A DNA stretch of 64,000 bases, from the NCBI GenBank assembly GCA_028278545.1, contig JANQED010000004.1, forward strand, positions 62,001 to 126,000. The letters are read 5' to 3'. Source of the DNA: Anaerolineales bacterium (GTDB taxonomy: Bacteria; Chloroflexota; Anaerolineae; Anaerolineales; UBA11858). The notes below the pieces were generated by a model. That model ran no database searches, had not been told where the DNA came from, and saw only the letters and a program-made list of their open reading frames with translations. Below, one piece after another: positions 36,517 to 45,972 of this stretch. The first letter of the stretch is position 1, and each line of letters starts with the position of its first letter. A program made the position numbers and the translations under genes.

Positions 36517-38031
36517 ATGATGAAGCGGTACGAGGAACGCTTTTTTAGGTCACAATGGTTGTTTTGGGTGATCGTGGCCTTGGCGCTCATTTTGGGGCTA
36601 GGGATTCGCGTCTATGATCTTACTGACCCGCCGTTTGACTTTCACGCCACCCGGCAGTTGCGCGCCGCGGTGATCGCCAGGGGGATGTATTACCAAGGTT
36701 TGGAAAACGTGCCTGATTGGCAAAGGGAACTGGCAATCGACGCGCAACAAAAAGAGGCCATTATCGAGCCTCAGGTGATGGAGCGTCTGGCTTCCTGGTT
36801 CTACCACCTGGCAGGTGGAGAGCATCTGTGGATCCCCCGTTTCCTGTCATCGCTTTTCTGGGTCAGTGCTGGCATCGCTGTTTTGCTGTTAGGCAGGGAG
36901 TTAGCCACCCTGGATGGCGGGCTTGTGGGGTTGTTCTACTTGCTTTTCCTGCCTTACGGCATTTACGCCACGCGGGCTTTTCAGCCCGATCCCTTGATGG
37001 TAAGTCTGACCGCCTGGTCGCTTTGGGGCGTGTTGCGCTGGTATCGGGAACGCTCAATGGGGCTGGCAGTCCTGGCGGGCATTTTGGGCGGCCTGGCGAT
37101 TTATGCCAAGAGCGTGGCGGTATTCTTTGTCGGGGGGGCGTTTATTGGCGTTATCTTACTGGGCGACGGCTTGCGCAAAGCCCTTCGCGACAAACAAGTT
37201 TGGGTGATGGCGGTATTGGCGGTTCTGCCGACGGGATTGTTCTATATCTACGGGCTTTGGATTGCTGGTTTTCTGCAAAGGCAGTTCAATCATCGCTTTT
37301 TCCCGGAGATGTGGCGTGATCCCGCTTTTTATATCCGCTGGCAGGAGATGGCTACCAATATTTGTGGTTTTGGGGCACTGCTGGTGGCCCTTGCAGCGTT
37401 ATTTATGGTACGCGACAAGGCCCAGCGCGGGCTTCTTGCCGGCTTGTGGTTAGGTTACGGCGCTTACAGTATGACCTTCCCTTATCACACGCTGACCCAC
37501 GATTATTATCAACTCCCTTTGACCCTGATTGTGGCGGTTTCCTTGACCGTTGTCGCTGCCGAGATATTGAAAACCATTGCAGTGATAGAGAAAAGCCGCT
37601 GGGCACGGGGGTTTATAGTGTTCTTGCTCTTTACGGGGGCGTTTTTCAAAGTTTGGGATGTGCGCGTCAATCTCATCCGCACGGACTATCGCGGCGATGT
37701 CGCCTTTTACGAGGAGGTGGGCGAGTTCATCGAACCTGGTGCCCGGGTTCTTGCGATGAGTCAGTCCTATGGCGACGCCCTTACTTATTTTGGCTGGGTG
37801 CCTAATGATGCATGGCTGGGGTCAGGCGATTTAGACCTGCGTGTGCTGGCGGGAGCATCGGCGGAAAAGATCATCGAGAGCAGCTATGCTGCCATTGAAG
37901 AGTATGATTATTTCATCATCACCCAAGTTGGGAGACTAAATGATTCTCCCGAACTCAAAGAGCGGCTTTACAGCAACTACCAGGTGTTGGTCGAAGGGGA
38001 CGGATACATCATTTTTGATCTGCAGAGGTGA
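36517..38031 (+). CDS. GT39-like multispan glycosyltransferase, tandem copy 2
   Basis: A 504-residue paralog of the gene just upstream, with the same early D-L-T-D-P-P-F-D-F-H-A-T-R-Q-L-R block (about 33-48), R-G-M-Y-Y and a later H-T-L-T-H-D-Y-Y-Q-L-P. GGAG lies shortly before a pair of ATGs (36517, 36520); either start gives nearly the same protein. Helix count and soluble C-terminal tail match copy 1. Divergence of the middle segments suggests the pair now uses different acceptors or donors (inference). The next gene starts 20 bases downstream. Confidence 0.75.
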   Translation: MMKRYEERFFRSQWLFWVIVALALILGLGIRVYDLTDPPFDFHATRQLRAAVIARGMYYQGLENVPDWQRELAIDAQQKEAIIEPQVMERLASWFYHLAGGEHLWIPRFLSSLFWVSAGIAVLLLGRELATLDGGLVGLFYLLFLPYGIYATRAFQPDPLMVSLTAWSLWGVLRWYRERSMGLAVLAGILGGLAIYAKSVAVFFVGGAFIGVILLGDGLRKALRDKQVWVMAVLAVLPTGLFYIYGLWIAGFLQRQFNHRFFPEMWRDPAFYIRWQEMATNICGFGALLVALAALFMVRDKAQRGLLAGLWLGYGAYSMTFPYHTLTHDYYQLPLTLIVAVSLTVVAAEILKTIAVIEKSRWARGFIVFLLFTGAFFKVWDVRVNLIRTDYRGDVAFYEEVGEFIEPGARVLAMSQSYGDALTYFGWVPNDAWLGSGDLDLRVLAGASAEKIIESSYAAIEEYDYFIITQVGRLNDSPELKERLYSNYQVLVEGDGYIIFDLQR

Positions 38032-38051
38032 GCTAAGTCCTGGTTTTGGAA

Positions 38052-39053
38052 ATGAACCCTCTTGTATCTATCGTCACGCCCTCTTATAACCAGTCCCAGT
38101 TCTTGGAAGACACGATTCACTCTGTGCTGGCGCAGGATTATCCCAACCTGGAATATCTCATCGTCGATGGGGGTTCTACCGATGGCAGCGTTGAGATCAT
38201 CAAGAAATATGCCAAGGATTTAGCCTGGTGGGTGTCGGAACCCGATCGGGGGCAGGCTGATGCTATTAATAAAGGCTTGAAACGGGCGCAGGGGGAGATC
38301 GTCGCCTGGTTGAACTCCGACGATATTTACTTCCCCGACGCCATCTCCCGGGCGGCTAAGGCTTTGCAGGACCACCCTGAGGCTGGTATGGTGTTTGGAG
38401 ACGCCATCTCCATAGATGCCCAGGGGGTCCCATTTCACAAGCAGACCTTTGGTGATTGGGGTCTAGATGAGCTGATGTGCTACAACATCATTTGCCAGCC
38501 AGCAGTGTTCATGCGCCGGGAACCCCTGAGAAGGGTTGGGTTTTTAGACGCGGATTACCACTTCTTATTGGATCACCATCTCTGGCTGCGGATTGGGGAA
38601 ATAGCAGCGATAAAGTATGTGCCGGAAGTTTGGGCGGGTGCGCGGCATCACCGCGCGGCAAAGAATGTGGCTCGCGCCGCCGAATTCAGCACCGAAGTCT
38701 TTCAGATACTCGAGTGGATGCAAACCCATCCTTCCTTGGGCAGTCGCTTTAAGGCCCTCCAAAGTCGAATTTGGGGTGGGGCGTACCGAATCAGCGGCCG
38801 CTATTTGCTCGAAGGTGGGATGCCGGGGTTAGCATTGCGTGATTATCTCCGCGCTGCCATAGGGGATCCGCGCCTGATTAGATTCTTTTGGCATCGCATT
38901 CCCTACGCGCTTTTGTGCTTGTTGGGTTTGAACGGTGTAGCGGATTGGTATTACGCGATCAAGGCGCGCTTTGGGCCGGATTTGGGGGATGATCCGCGTC
39001 TGGGAACATGGCCGGGATTGAGACTTGACCGGCAGGAGCGGCCCGGTGGCTGA
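38052..39053 (+). CDS. Glycosyltransferase family 2, tandem copy 1
   Basis: A 333-residue GT-A enzyme: V-S-I-V-T-P-S-Y-N-Q (about 6-15), V-D-G-G-S-T-D-G-S (about 40-48), G-Q-A-D-A-I-N-K-G, and L-N-S-D-D as the D-x-D position (about 91-95), with a D-x-x-L-W-L-R acid region. A C-terminal extension of ~80 residues is partly hydrophobic and may touch the membrane. ATG 38052 is favoured over TTG 38046. It overlaps the next GT2 by 8 bases (GTGGCTGA). Copy 2 is closely similar, so these are recent paralogs. Confidence 0.88.
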   Translation: MNPLVSIVTPSYNQSQFLEDTIHSVLAQDYPNLEYLIVDGGSTDGSVEIIKKYAKDLAWWVSEPDRGQADAINKGLKRAQGEIVAWLNSDDIYFPDAISRAAKALQDHPEAGMVFGDAISIDAQGVPFHKQTFGDWGLDELMCYNIICQPAVFMRREPLRRVGFLDADYHFLLDHHLWLRIGEIAAIKYVPEVWAGARHHRAAKNVARAAEFSTEVFQILEWMQTHPSLGSRFKALQSRIWGGAYRISGRYLLEGGMPGLALRDYLRAAIGDPRLIRFFWHRIPYALLCLLGLNGVADWYYAIKARFGPDLGDDPRLGTWPGLRLDRQERPGG

Positions 39054-39822
39054 GTTTCCTCTGGTTACGGTTGTGACCCCCTCATTCAACCAGGAGAAAT
39101 ACTTAGAAGCGACCATGCTCTCAGTACTGGGGCAGGATTACCCTCGCCTTGAATACATTGTCGTGGATGGCGGCTCCACCGATGGCAGCGTAGAGACCAT
39201 CCGTCGCTATCAAGATCGCTTGGCGTGGTGGGTCTCTGAACCCGACCAGGGTCAGACCGCGGCGATAAACAAAGGCTTTGCCCATGCCTCAGGTGAGATC
39301 CTGGCCTGGTTGAACTCTGACGACACCTATCTCCCAGGGGCGGTGTCTGAAGCGGTGGACTTTCTGCGCTCGCATCCTGAAGTTGGCATGGTTTACGGGG
39401 ATGCGAACTTTATCGATGCAAATGGGCAGGTGATCGGGGCATTCAATGCGCAGCAGACCAGCTACCGGCGTCTCAGGCGAGGAGGCGTTTATATCCCCCA
39501 GCAAGCCGCTTTCTGGCGAGCAGACTTGTGGCGTGAAGTTGGCCCTTTGGACCCGGATTACTATTTCGCCATGGACTATGATCTCTGGGTGCGTCTGGCT
39601 CAGGTCACAGAGATTCGCTATTACGCCGGCCATACCTGGGCGAACTTCCGCTTGCATGATGATGCCAAAACCATCGTCGATGATGAGCGGTGCTGGCCGG
39701 AAATGCTGCGCATCCACCGCCGGGATGGTGGGAGCTGGTTTTCGTGGATATATATCCGGTACTTCATTCGCCGTCTGCTGGCTCCGCTGATTAATTGGCG
39801 TCGTCGCAGCATGTTCCGCTGA
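39046..39822 (+). CDS. Glycosyltransferase family 2, tandem copy 2
   Basis: A 258-residue GT2 close to the preceding one, with V-T-V-V-T-P-S-F-N-Q, V-D-G-G-S-T-D-G-S, G-Q-T-A-A-I-N-K-G and L-N-S-D-D in the same order, followed by M-D-Y-D-L-W-V-R-L. GTG 39046 is chosen because AGGAG lies 7 bases before it; the TTG at 39025 would add seven residues. It lacks the long C-terminal extension of copy 1. The shared blocks suggest tandem duplication followed by loss or gain of the tail (inference). Confidence 0.87.
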   Translation: MAEFPLVTVVTPSFNQEKYLEATMLSVLGQDYPRLEYIVVDGGSTDGSVETIRRYQDRLAWWVSEPDQGQTAAINKGFAHASGEILAWLNSDDTYLPGAVSEAVDFLRSHPEVGMVYGDANFIDANGQVIGAFNAQQTSYRRLRRGGVYIPQQAAFWRADLWREVGPLDPDYYFAMDYDLWVRLAQVTEIRYYAGHTWANFRLHDDAKTIVDDERCWPEMLRIHRRDGGSWFSWIYIRYFIRRLLAPLINWRRRSMFR

Positions 39823-40195
39823 AAATCCCGGACTCCGGCGACCAGGGTTCATTGGTAATATAATCTGTGGGTGATGTCAATTCATGTATTGCCAATGAGC
39901 TTTATGTTTAAATCGCCAGATGAGCAGGGTGTGTTCTATAAATTGAGTTGCCATTCAGGGCCCCAAGGTGCGGGCGGGAGTGTTGCGTAAACAAAATAAG
40001 TTGAAGCTGATCACCGCCCCTTCGACTTTGGAGCAGAAGCATCCTGAGCGGAACTTGTGAAGTCGAAGGACGCTTCTGCTCCTCCGCTCAGGGAGCTAAT
40101 TGCATGCAAATTTACTTTACAGAGTAGTGCCTTTCTCTGGAGAAATCACCCTCTCTTGGATGACTGTTTTTGATCTCTAAAATGAGCTGTTTTCT
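39823..40195 (+). other. 373-base gap with a palindromic element
   Basis: The longest gene-free stretch in the window. It holds the interleaved inverted-repeat element at 40018-40092 and AT-rich sequence before the next gene. I see no ORF, tRNA or clear promoter; a TATAAT near 39860 has no matching -35 box. Confidence 0.6.
40018..40092 (+). repeat. REP-like element with interleaved inverted repeats
   Basis: Three words appear in the order A (CCCTTCGACTT, 40018-40028), B (GGAGCAGAAGC, 40030-40040), C (CCTGAGCGG, 40043-40051). Their reverse complements then appear in the same order: A' (GAAGTCGAAGG, 40059-40069), B' (GCTTCTGCTCC, 40072-40082), C' (CCGCTCAGG, 40084-40092). A and A' are off by one or two bases; B/B' and C/C' are exact. 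The A'/C-type words resemble a CTTCGAC/CCGCTCAGG repeat I recall from many bacterial genomes. Confidence 0.75.
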
Positions 40196-43100
40196 GTGAC
40201 GAGCGCAGGCGAAGAACGCCGAAAATGGGATCGCTATTATGCTTCTCTTCCTTCAGTAGAGGAGGATGAGAACATCATCCGGTTCCGCGACGAGTTTGTA
40301 GATCATGTCGCCGACCTGCTGCCTGATGGGGGTTCCATTCTGGAGGCGGGTTGCGGCGCGGGGACTCAGAGCCTGGCGTTGGCTAAAACCAGTCGATATG
40401 ATGTGACCCTGCTCGATTTCTCCTCGGAGGCTATCATCCAGGCGCGCCGGATTTTTGCCCAGGCGGATGTCCCCGCGGAGTTTCTGGTAGAGGATGCTTT
40501 TCAGCCCGGAAAACCCGAGTTCGAACTGGTTTTCAATGCCGGCGTCTTGGAGCATTACCCATTTGACCAACAGGTATCTTTGTTGCAGGGCATGGCCAGC
40601 CGCAGCAAGCAGTATGTGCTCGTGCTTGTGCCCAATTTCCACAACTATTGGTATTGGCTGTGGCGCATCCAGAAGACCGCTCAGGGTTTGTGGCCCTTTG
40701 GGAAGGAGATTCCCTCTATTGATCTTGCTGGGGCCTTTGAAGCGGCTGGATTGCATTACCTTGGGGGCAGATATTTAGGGAGCACCTGGACGGAAAGCCT
40801 GATCGCCGGGTTGGAAGGCGTTTCCCCTGAATTGAGCGAATTGTTGCTCCAGGTCCATCGCTCTGGGCTGCTGCCTGAAGCACAGACGAGCTATTTAGTG
40901 GCGGCTCTGGGGGGTGTTTCTGATGTACCTGTCCCGAAAGGATGGAGCGCTTCTGCCCATGCAGCCGGGGAAATGCCTTCGTCGGATGTCGAAACCATCA
41001 CGGCTGCCCTGGCGGATGCTCTGGCTTTACAGGTGGGCAAGGAGAGGGAAGCTGAGTCGCTGCGCGCCGAATTCCTCTACAAGTTGGAAGCTTTGTCGTC
41101 TCAGATGCAGCGCATCGAGCAAACCAATACCGTTGAACTGGTGCAAAAGGTTCAAGAGATCGAGGACCACAGCCTGGCTGCGCTGGCAGAACGATATCAA
41201 GAGCTTGAGCAGCGCAACGCGGCTGCTATGGATCGAAGAGTTCAGGCTTTTGAAAAGCAGCTGGTCGAGCGCATCCGGAGCATTGAGGGGCAGAGCGCGG
41301 CGGTGCTGGCGAAAAAGATTGAGGAAGTTGAACGGGCAAATGCGCGTGCCTTTCAAGAGAAATTGCAGGAGATCGAAAGGAAGAATACGGCTGCCCTGGC
41401 TGCCAGGATCAGGGAATTTGAGCGGCAGCGCGCCATAGATCAGGCAGGGGTGGTTCGTCAGATCGAGCACGATCATACCGCGGTGCTCATGGGCAAGATT
41501 CAGGAGATCGAGCAGCTCCGGGCACAGGTCGAAGCCCTTCGACCGCCTCCCACGCCAAATGTTAGACAGCGGCTCCACACCTTTCTAATTCGCCTCTTCA
41601 CAAGGTTGGGTCTGATCTCCCAGGCGGTTAAGCTCAAGAAAATGCTGAAGAGAGTTCGCCACCTCTTTCGCAAGCAAGTCCCTTCTGAAGTATCGTATCA
41701 AGCGCCGGTTTCACCAGGTCATCCAGCCATCCCCCTTGAAAGAAGGGTGGCCGTGCTCACATACACATTCTTTGACTTCGACGGCAATGATATGTACTAT
41801 GGGGGCGCGGAGCGTTATGTGCTTGAACTGGCGCGGCTGATCCGGGGGTGGGGCTATTACCCGGAGGTATATCAGTGCGGGAACGGCTATTGGGTGCGCT
41901 ATTATCAGGATTTGCGGGTCACGGGGATCGATGTCGGCGGGGATGCAGAGCGGCTGGCGGCGGAGTTCCAGAGATTAGACCATGCCGAAGCCTTAACGAT
42001 CTATTCTCCGTTTTCATTGGCTGTGTCTTCTGGGGAAGCCGGTTCTATTGGGATCAGCCACGGGGTCTTTTGGGATTATCCCGGTTTTCAGGCCGATAGG
42101 GCCGCCATGCAGGCCGTTGTTGACTCGTGCAAGCATCTGGATGCCATCGTCTCGGTAGATACGAACACTATAAATTGGATGCGTGCCAGCGCGGCTGATG
42201 TGGCAGATAAGTTCGTTTACCTCCCCAATTTTGTGGATACCGATGCCTTCGAGCTCAATCCTGCCCCGGACGATCAGAAGATCGTTATCCTGTATCCCCG
42301 CCGCCTTTACCAGCCGCGCGGCTTTTGGCTGGTCGTAGAGGTGCTGCCGGAAATTTTGGATCGTTACTCTCAGGTCGCTTTTCATTTTGTCGGCAGAGCG
42401 GACGAAAAGGAGGCCGACTATATAGGTGAATTGATCGCCCGCTATCCGGGGCAGATTGAGTGGCGCGTTCTGCCCCCGGGTGAGATGCCCCAGGCGTATC
42501 AGCAGGCCCATATCACCATTGTACCCACTGTCCACAGCGAGGGGACATCACTATCGTGCCTAGAGGCGCTGGCTTCCGGGAACGCGGTGATTGCTACCAA
42601 CGTGGGCGGCTTGCCGAACCTGATTCTGCACCGTTACAATGGGCTGCTGATTGATGTATCGGCGGAAGCGCTCAAAGGGGCATTAGTAGAACTCATCGAA
42701 GACCCTAAACTGCGTCGGGGGTTAGCTGAGCGCGGTCGCCAGGTTGCTACATCGTTTTCATTGGAGCGTTGGCGCTCCAAGTGGGAGCAGATCCTATCGG
42801 GACATTTGACGATGGGGAAAACACATCAGCCCCAGGTGGCATATTTTCCCGTCGCACCGGGGATTCCTTGGGAAGGGATCAAGCAACGCCCTCATCAATT
42901 GGCGGTGCAGCTTGCTGAGGCGGGCATCGAGACGTTCTGGGGGAACCCCACCCGGCGTGTACCAGACCTGCATCCCCTGGTACACATTTTAGGCCCTCAG
43001 GATGAGATCAATATCCGCCGCCCGCTGGTTTTCGTCTATTATCCCTTCACGTACACCACTTTGGATCAATTTGATGATCCCTTCATTGTCTACGATGTTT

Positions 43101-43852
43101 TGGATGATATCAGCATCCACGAGACATCCGATCGAGATTTGCCCGAAGGGGAGCGGGCCGTTGACCATCACCGGCGCTTGCTCGAAGAAGCCGACCTGGT
43201 GATCACCTCTTCGACGGTTCTGTACCAGCGTCTGAAACCGGGACGCCCCGATGTGCAGTTGATCCCCAACGGAGTCGACCGCGGGCATTTCCACCCGGCT
43301 GTTTCGAAGCCATTTGGGGACTCCCTGCGTCAAGATGAGAAGCCCCGGATCGGTTTTCACGGAGCCATTGCGGAGTGGTTCGATGACGAGTTGTTGGCTG
43401 AAGTGGCCAACCTGCGGCCCAATTATGAGTTTGTTTTGCTTGGGGAAGCCTCGATTGAGATTCGGCACCTGAAGCGGTTATCCAATGTGACTTATCAGAG
43501 TGCCGTGGATTATGAAGAGATCCCGCGGCACGTTGCTGGTTTCGATGTGGGGATTTTGCCTTTTCGCGTCAGCGCTTTGACCCACGCCGTGCGACCGCTC
43601 AAAGTGTTGGAGTACCTGGCCATGGGGAAGCCGGTCGTGGCGGTGCCCTTACAGGAGATTGAAGATTGGCCGGGTGTCTTTTGTGCGGAGACGCCACGAG
43701 AGTTTGTTGCAAAAATCGATCAGGCTTTGATCGATAAGAATTCCGTTTTAACCGATGAAGAAGTTCAAGAATTCCTTGCTTCTGCCGCTTGGGAGAGCAC
43801 GACGAAACCCCTGATCGATATTTTGTTAGCGCGGGTGAATGATTCCGCATAA
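40196..43852 (+). CDS. 1218-residue methyltransferase/coiled-coil/double GT4 protein
   Basis: Four parts in one chain. Residues ~45-150 are a class I methyltransferase (L-E-A-G-C-G-A-G-T at 49-57, A-G-V-L-E-H-Y-P). About 307-445 are a regular 15-residue coiled-coil repeat (I-E-x-x-N-x-A-x-L-x-x-K-I-Q-E). About 516-870 are a GT4 with G-G-A-E-R-Y and S-E-G-T-S-L-S-C-L-E-A-L-A-S-G. About 880-1210 are a second GT4-like domain (N-G-V-D-R-G-H-F, V-R-P-L-K-V-L-E-Y-L-A-M-G-K-P-V). It starts at GTG 40196 after the long gap, with no clear ribosome site, and overlaps the next gene by 14 bases. It may couple two sugar additions and a methylation on one scaffold (inference). Confidence 0.82.
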   Translation: MTSAGEERRKWDRYYASLPSVEEDENIIRFRDEFVDHVADLLPDGGSILEAGCGAGTQSLALAKTSRYDVTLLDFSSEAIIQARRIFAQADVPAEFLVEDAFQPGKPEFELVFNAGVLEHYPFDQQVSLLQGMASRSKQYVLVLVPNFHNYWYWLWRIQKTAQGLWPFGKEIPSIDLAGAFEAAGLHYLGGRYLGSTWTESLIAGLEGVSPELSELLLQVHRSGLLPEAQTSYLVAALGGVSDVPVPKGWSASAHAAGEMPSSDVETITAALADALALQVGKEREAESLRAEFLYKLEALSSQMQRIEQTNTVELVQKVQEIEDHSLAALAERYQELEQRNAAAMDRRVQAFEKQLVERIRSIEGQSAAVLAKKIEEVERANARAFQEKLQEIERKNTAALAARIREFERQRAIDQAGVVRQIEHDHTAVLMGKIQEIEQLRAQVEALRPPPTPNVRQRLHTFLIRLFTRLGLISQAVKLKKMLKRVRHLFRKQVPSEVSYQAPVSPGHPAIPLERRVAVLTYTFFDFDGNDMYYGGAERYVLELARLIRGWGYYPEVYQCGNGYWVRYYQDLRVTGIDVGGDAERLAAEFQRLDHAEALTIYSPFSLAVSSGEAGSIGISHGVFWDYPGFQADRAAMQAVVDSCKHLDAIVSVDTNTINWMRASAADVADKFVYLPNFVDTDAFELNPAPDDQKIVILYPRRLYQPRGFWLVVEVLPEILDRYSQVAFHFVGRADEKEADYIGELIARYPGQIEWRVLPPGEMPQAYQQAHITIVPTVHSEGTSLSCLEALASGNAVIATNVGGLPNLILHRYNGLLIDVSAEALKGALVELIEDPKLRRGLAERGRQVATSFSLERWRSKWEQILSGHLTMGKTHQPQVAYFPVAPGIPWEGIKQRPHQLAVQLAEAGIETFWGNPTRRVPDLHPLVHILGPQDEINIRRPLVFVYYPFTYTTLDQFDDPFIVYDVLDDISIHETSDRDLPEGERAVDHHRRLLEEADLVITSSTVLYQRLKPGRPDVQLIPNGVDRGHFHPAVSKPFGDSLRQDEKPRIGFHGAIAEWFDDELLAEVANLRPNYEFVLLGEASIEIRHLKRLSNVTYQSAVDYEEIPRHVAGFDVGILPFRVSALTHAVRPLKVLEYLAMGKPVVAVPLQEIEDWPGVFCAETPREFVAKIDQALIDKNSVLTDEEVQEFLASAAWESTTKPLIDILLARVNDSA

Positions 43853-45962
43853 GAGAATCAGCCTGATAGGTTTAAGGGGAGCAGGGGTCGTTTTTGCTTT
43901 AATCGCCAGCATCTGGTTTTCAATCTCTACCTTCCTCAACCCCATGCCCCCCTACGCTGCTTATGAACAAGATGCGCTCATTGCCTTAGGTTATCTGGCC
44001 GTTTTTGTGGTCGTCGGCGTTTTGCTCCTGCTCAGGGGATTCCGTTGGCTGACGATCTCGGCCTGGGGTATGGCTGGATTGGTGGTTCTGGTCGCGCTCA
44101 AGACGCCGCACCTCGCTGTGAGCCTCCTGCTGCTGACATGGTTTCTTTGGGTCAGTTGGTGTATTGGAGAAGCCCTCCTTCAGCGGATTTTCACGCCCGC
44201 GCGGATTCCCGCCGGTGAGCGGGCGGTTCTGGCGGTCGTTTTGGGGTGGGGCGTCTGGGTGGTGTTGACCTTCTTCCTGGGGCTGATCGGCCTCTATCAT
44301 AAGCAACTCTTTTATGGGCTGTTCTCTCTCCTCGCGCTGTGGGGAATCTGGAAATACGCGCCTCGTTTCATTCGCTGGCGGCCAAAACTTATTCCGAATT
44401 CTGGGCTGGCCGCTCTGGGTTTGAGTTTACTGGCCATCGTCGCGGTGGGGAGTTTCTTGTGGGCTTTGGCCCCGGCTGTCCGCTATGACTCGGTCAGCTA
44501 TCATTTAGCCGTTCCCGTCAGGTATCTCGAAGCGGGGCGCATGGTCGAACTCCCTGAGTCGTTCCAAACCTATTTCGCACATTATGGGGAAATGCTGTAT
44601 CTGATCGCCTTTGTATTAGGGGATCAACCTTTGCCGGGGCTGATCAATTTTGCCGCCGGAGTCCTTCTTGTAATCCAAACCTACTACCTTGGGAAACGCT
44701 TAGCGAACAGCACGGTGGGTGTGGTGGGTGCGGTGATTCTATATTCGATGCCGATTATTGGCATCGAGTCTGCCACGACGTATGTTGACGTTTTCGTCGC
44801 CCTTTTCGTCACCTCAGCCCTTCACGCTGCTGTTCTGTGGTCTCAGGGAAAAGGGGATCGGTGGCTTCTCCTGGTTGGAATTTTCTCTGGTTTGGCTTTG
44901 GGGACCAAGCTGACGGCCCTTTGGTTGCTATTGCCCTTTTGGGGGCTGATCCTTGTGAAATCTCATCGAGAGGGCAAACTGTCTTTGAAGCGTCTAAGGC
45001 CTTTTGCCAGGATAGCAGTTCCGATTGTGTTGTTGTGGAGTCCCTGGCTGATCCGTGACTGGCTTTGGACTGGCAACCCGGTTTTTCCGAATCTGAATCC
45101 CATTTTTCAAAGCGCTGAGTGGTTCGACAGAAACTTCTTCGTTTTCCAACCCACGCTGAAGACGCTCCAGGGGGTTCTCTTATTCCCCTGGCTGGGAATA
45201 GCTGACTCTCATCACTATTATCACGAAGCCCCTGGAGCTGTACTAGGCGCGTTGCCCATGCTCAGCCTGCCCTGGTTTTATGGGCGGCGCTCTCAAGGAA
45301 GAAAACGGTGGCCACAGCGCTGGGTGCTGTTTTTGGCTTCTTTTGTCGCCATGGCGCTGCTCTTCGGGTTTGGATTAAATGCCCGATATCTGATGCCACT
45401 TTACCCGTTGCTCAGTGTGTTGGGCGCCTTGAATGTGGTGATCTTTGGCCGACACTTGTTTCAATGGCGCAAATCCCTGGGAGCGGCGTTTCTCTTGCTT
45501 GGGTTGGTTTATCTGTTTTCGACCCGGTTGGCGTTCACAGTGCGCTGGTGGGAGATTCCAGAGCGCTACCCTGTTCAGGTCTGGCTGGGCGAAGAAACCC
45601 CAGAGCAATTTGTTGATCGCGTTTTGCCGGTCTTTGGCGCTTTCGAGCATCTGGACCACCAGGGACGCTTCAAAGTGCTCTCTGTGGGGAATGAGCTCAG
45701 GCTGTACACCGATTCAGAGATATACGGCGTTTTCTTTTCCAAAGAAGCCCATCAAACCTTTCACGCCACCACCGCGGATGAATTGGCCCAAAACCTCAGA
45801 CAGGGGGGCTACGATTACATTTTGATATACCCACCTGAGCAGCAGCACCGCCCGGATGTTTATACCTCCCCGGCCCTGAATGATGATTTCTTTACCCGTT
45901 ATACTCGTTTAGAATACAGTCAGAAAGATGTGTACCTTTATCGATTCTCCTCGAAGGAGTAG
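43839..45962 (+). CDS. Large multispan GT-C-like membrane protein
   Basis: A 707-residue membrane protein with about thirteen helices and a soluble tail of ~130 residues. A long helical N-terminal part is followed by P-A-V-R-Y-D-S-V-S-Y-H-L-A-V-P (about 212-226), where Asp-Ser in the first outside loop fits the GT39/DUF-type catalytic place, and P-F-W-G-L-I-L, R-Y-L-M-P-L-Y-P later. The start overlaps the previous gene by 14 bases. Similar in plan to the proteins at 34943, 36517, 52626 and the reverse-strand gene at 19960, so the window holds five such enzymes. Donor and acceptor are unknown. Confidence 0.7.
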   Translation: MIPHKRISLIGLRGAGVVFALIASIWFSISTFLNPMPPYAAYEQDALIALGYLAVFVVVGVLLLLRGFRWLTISAWGMAGLVVLVALKTPHLAVSLLLLTWFLWVSWCIGEALLQRIFTPARIPAGERAVLAVVLGWGVWVVLTFFLGLIGLYHKQLFYGLFSLLALWGIWKYAPRFIRWRPKLIPNSGLAALGLSLLAIVAVGSFLWALAPAVRYDSVSYHLAVPVRYLEAGRMVELPESFQTYFAHYGEMLYLIAFVLGDQPLPGLINFAAGVLLVIQTYYLGKRLANSTVGVVGAVILYSMPIIGIESATTYVDVFVALFVTSALHAAVLWSQGKGDRWLLLVGIFSGLALGTKLTALWLLLPFWGLILVKSHREGKLSLKRLRPFARIAVPIVLLWSPWLIRDWLWTGNPVFPNLNPIFQSAEWFDRNFFVFQPTLKTLQGVLLFPWLGIADSHHYYHEAPGAVLGALPMLSLPWFYGRRSQGRKRWPQRWVLFLASFVAMALLFGFGLNARYLMPLYPLLSVLGALNVVIFGRHLFQWRKSLGAAFLLLGLVYLFSTRLAFTVRWWEIPERYPVQVWLGEETPEQFVDRVLPVFGAFEHLDHQGRFKVLSVGNELRLYTDSEIYGVFFSKEAHQTFHATTADELAQNLRQGGYDYILIYPPEQQHRPDVYTSPALNDDFFTRYTRLEYSQKDVYLYRFSSKE

Positions 45963-45972
45963 GTAGTTCTCC

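Noticed and set aside
39859..39864. TATAAT in the 373-base gap
   Set aside because: No matching -35 box, and it lies over 300 bases before the next start.
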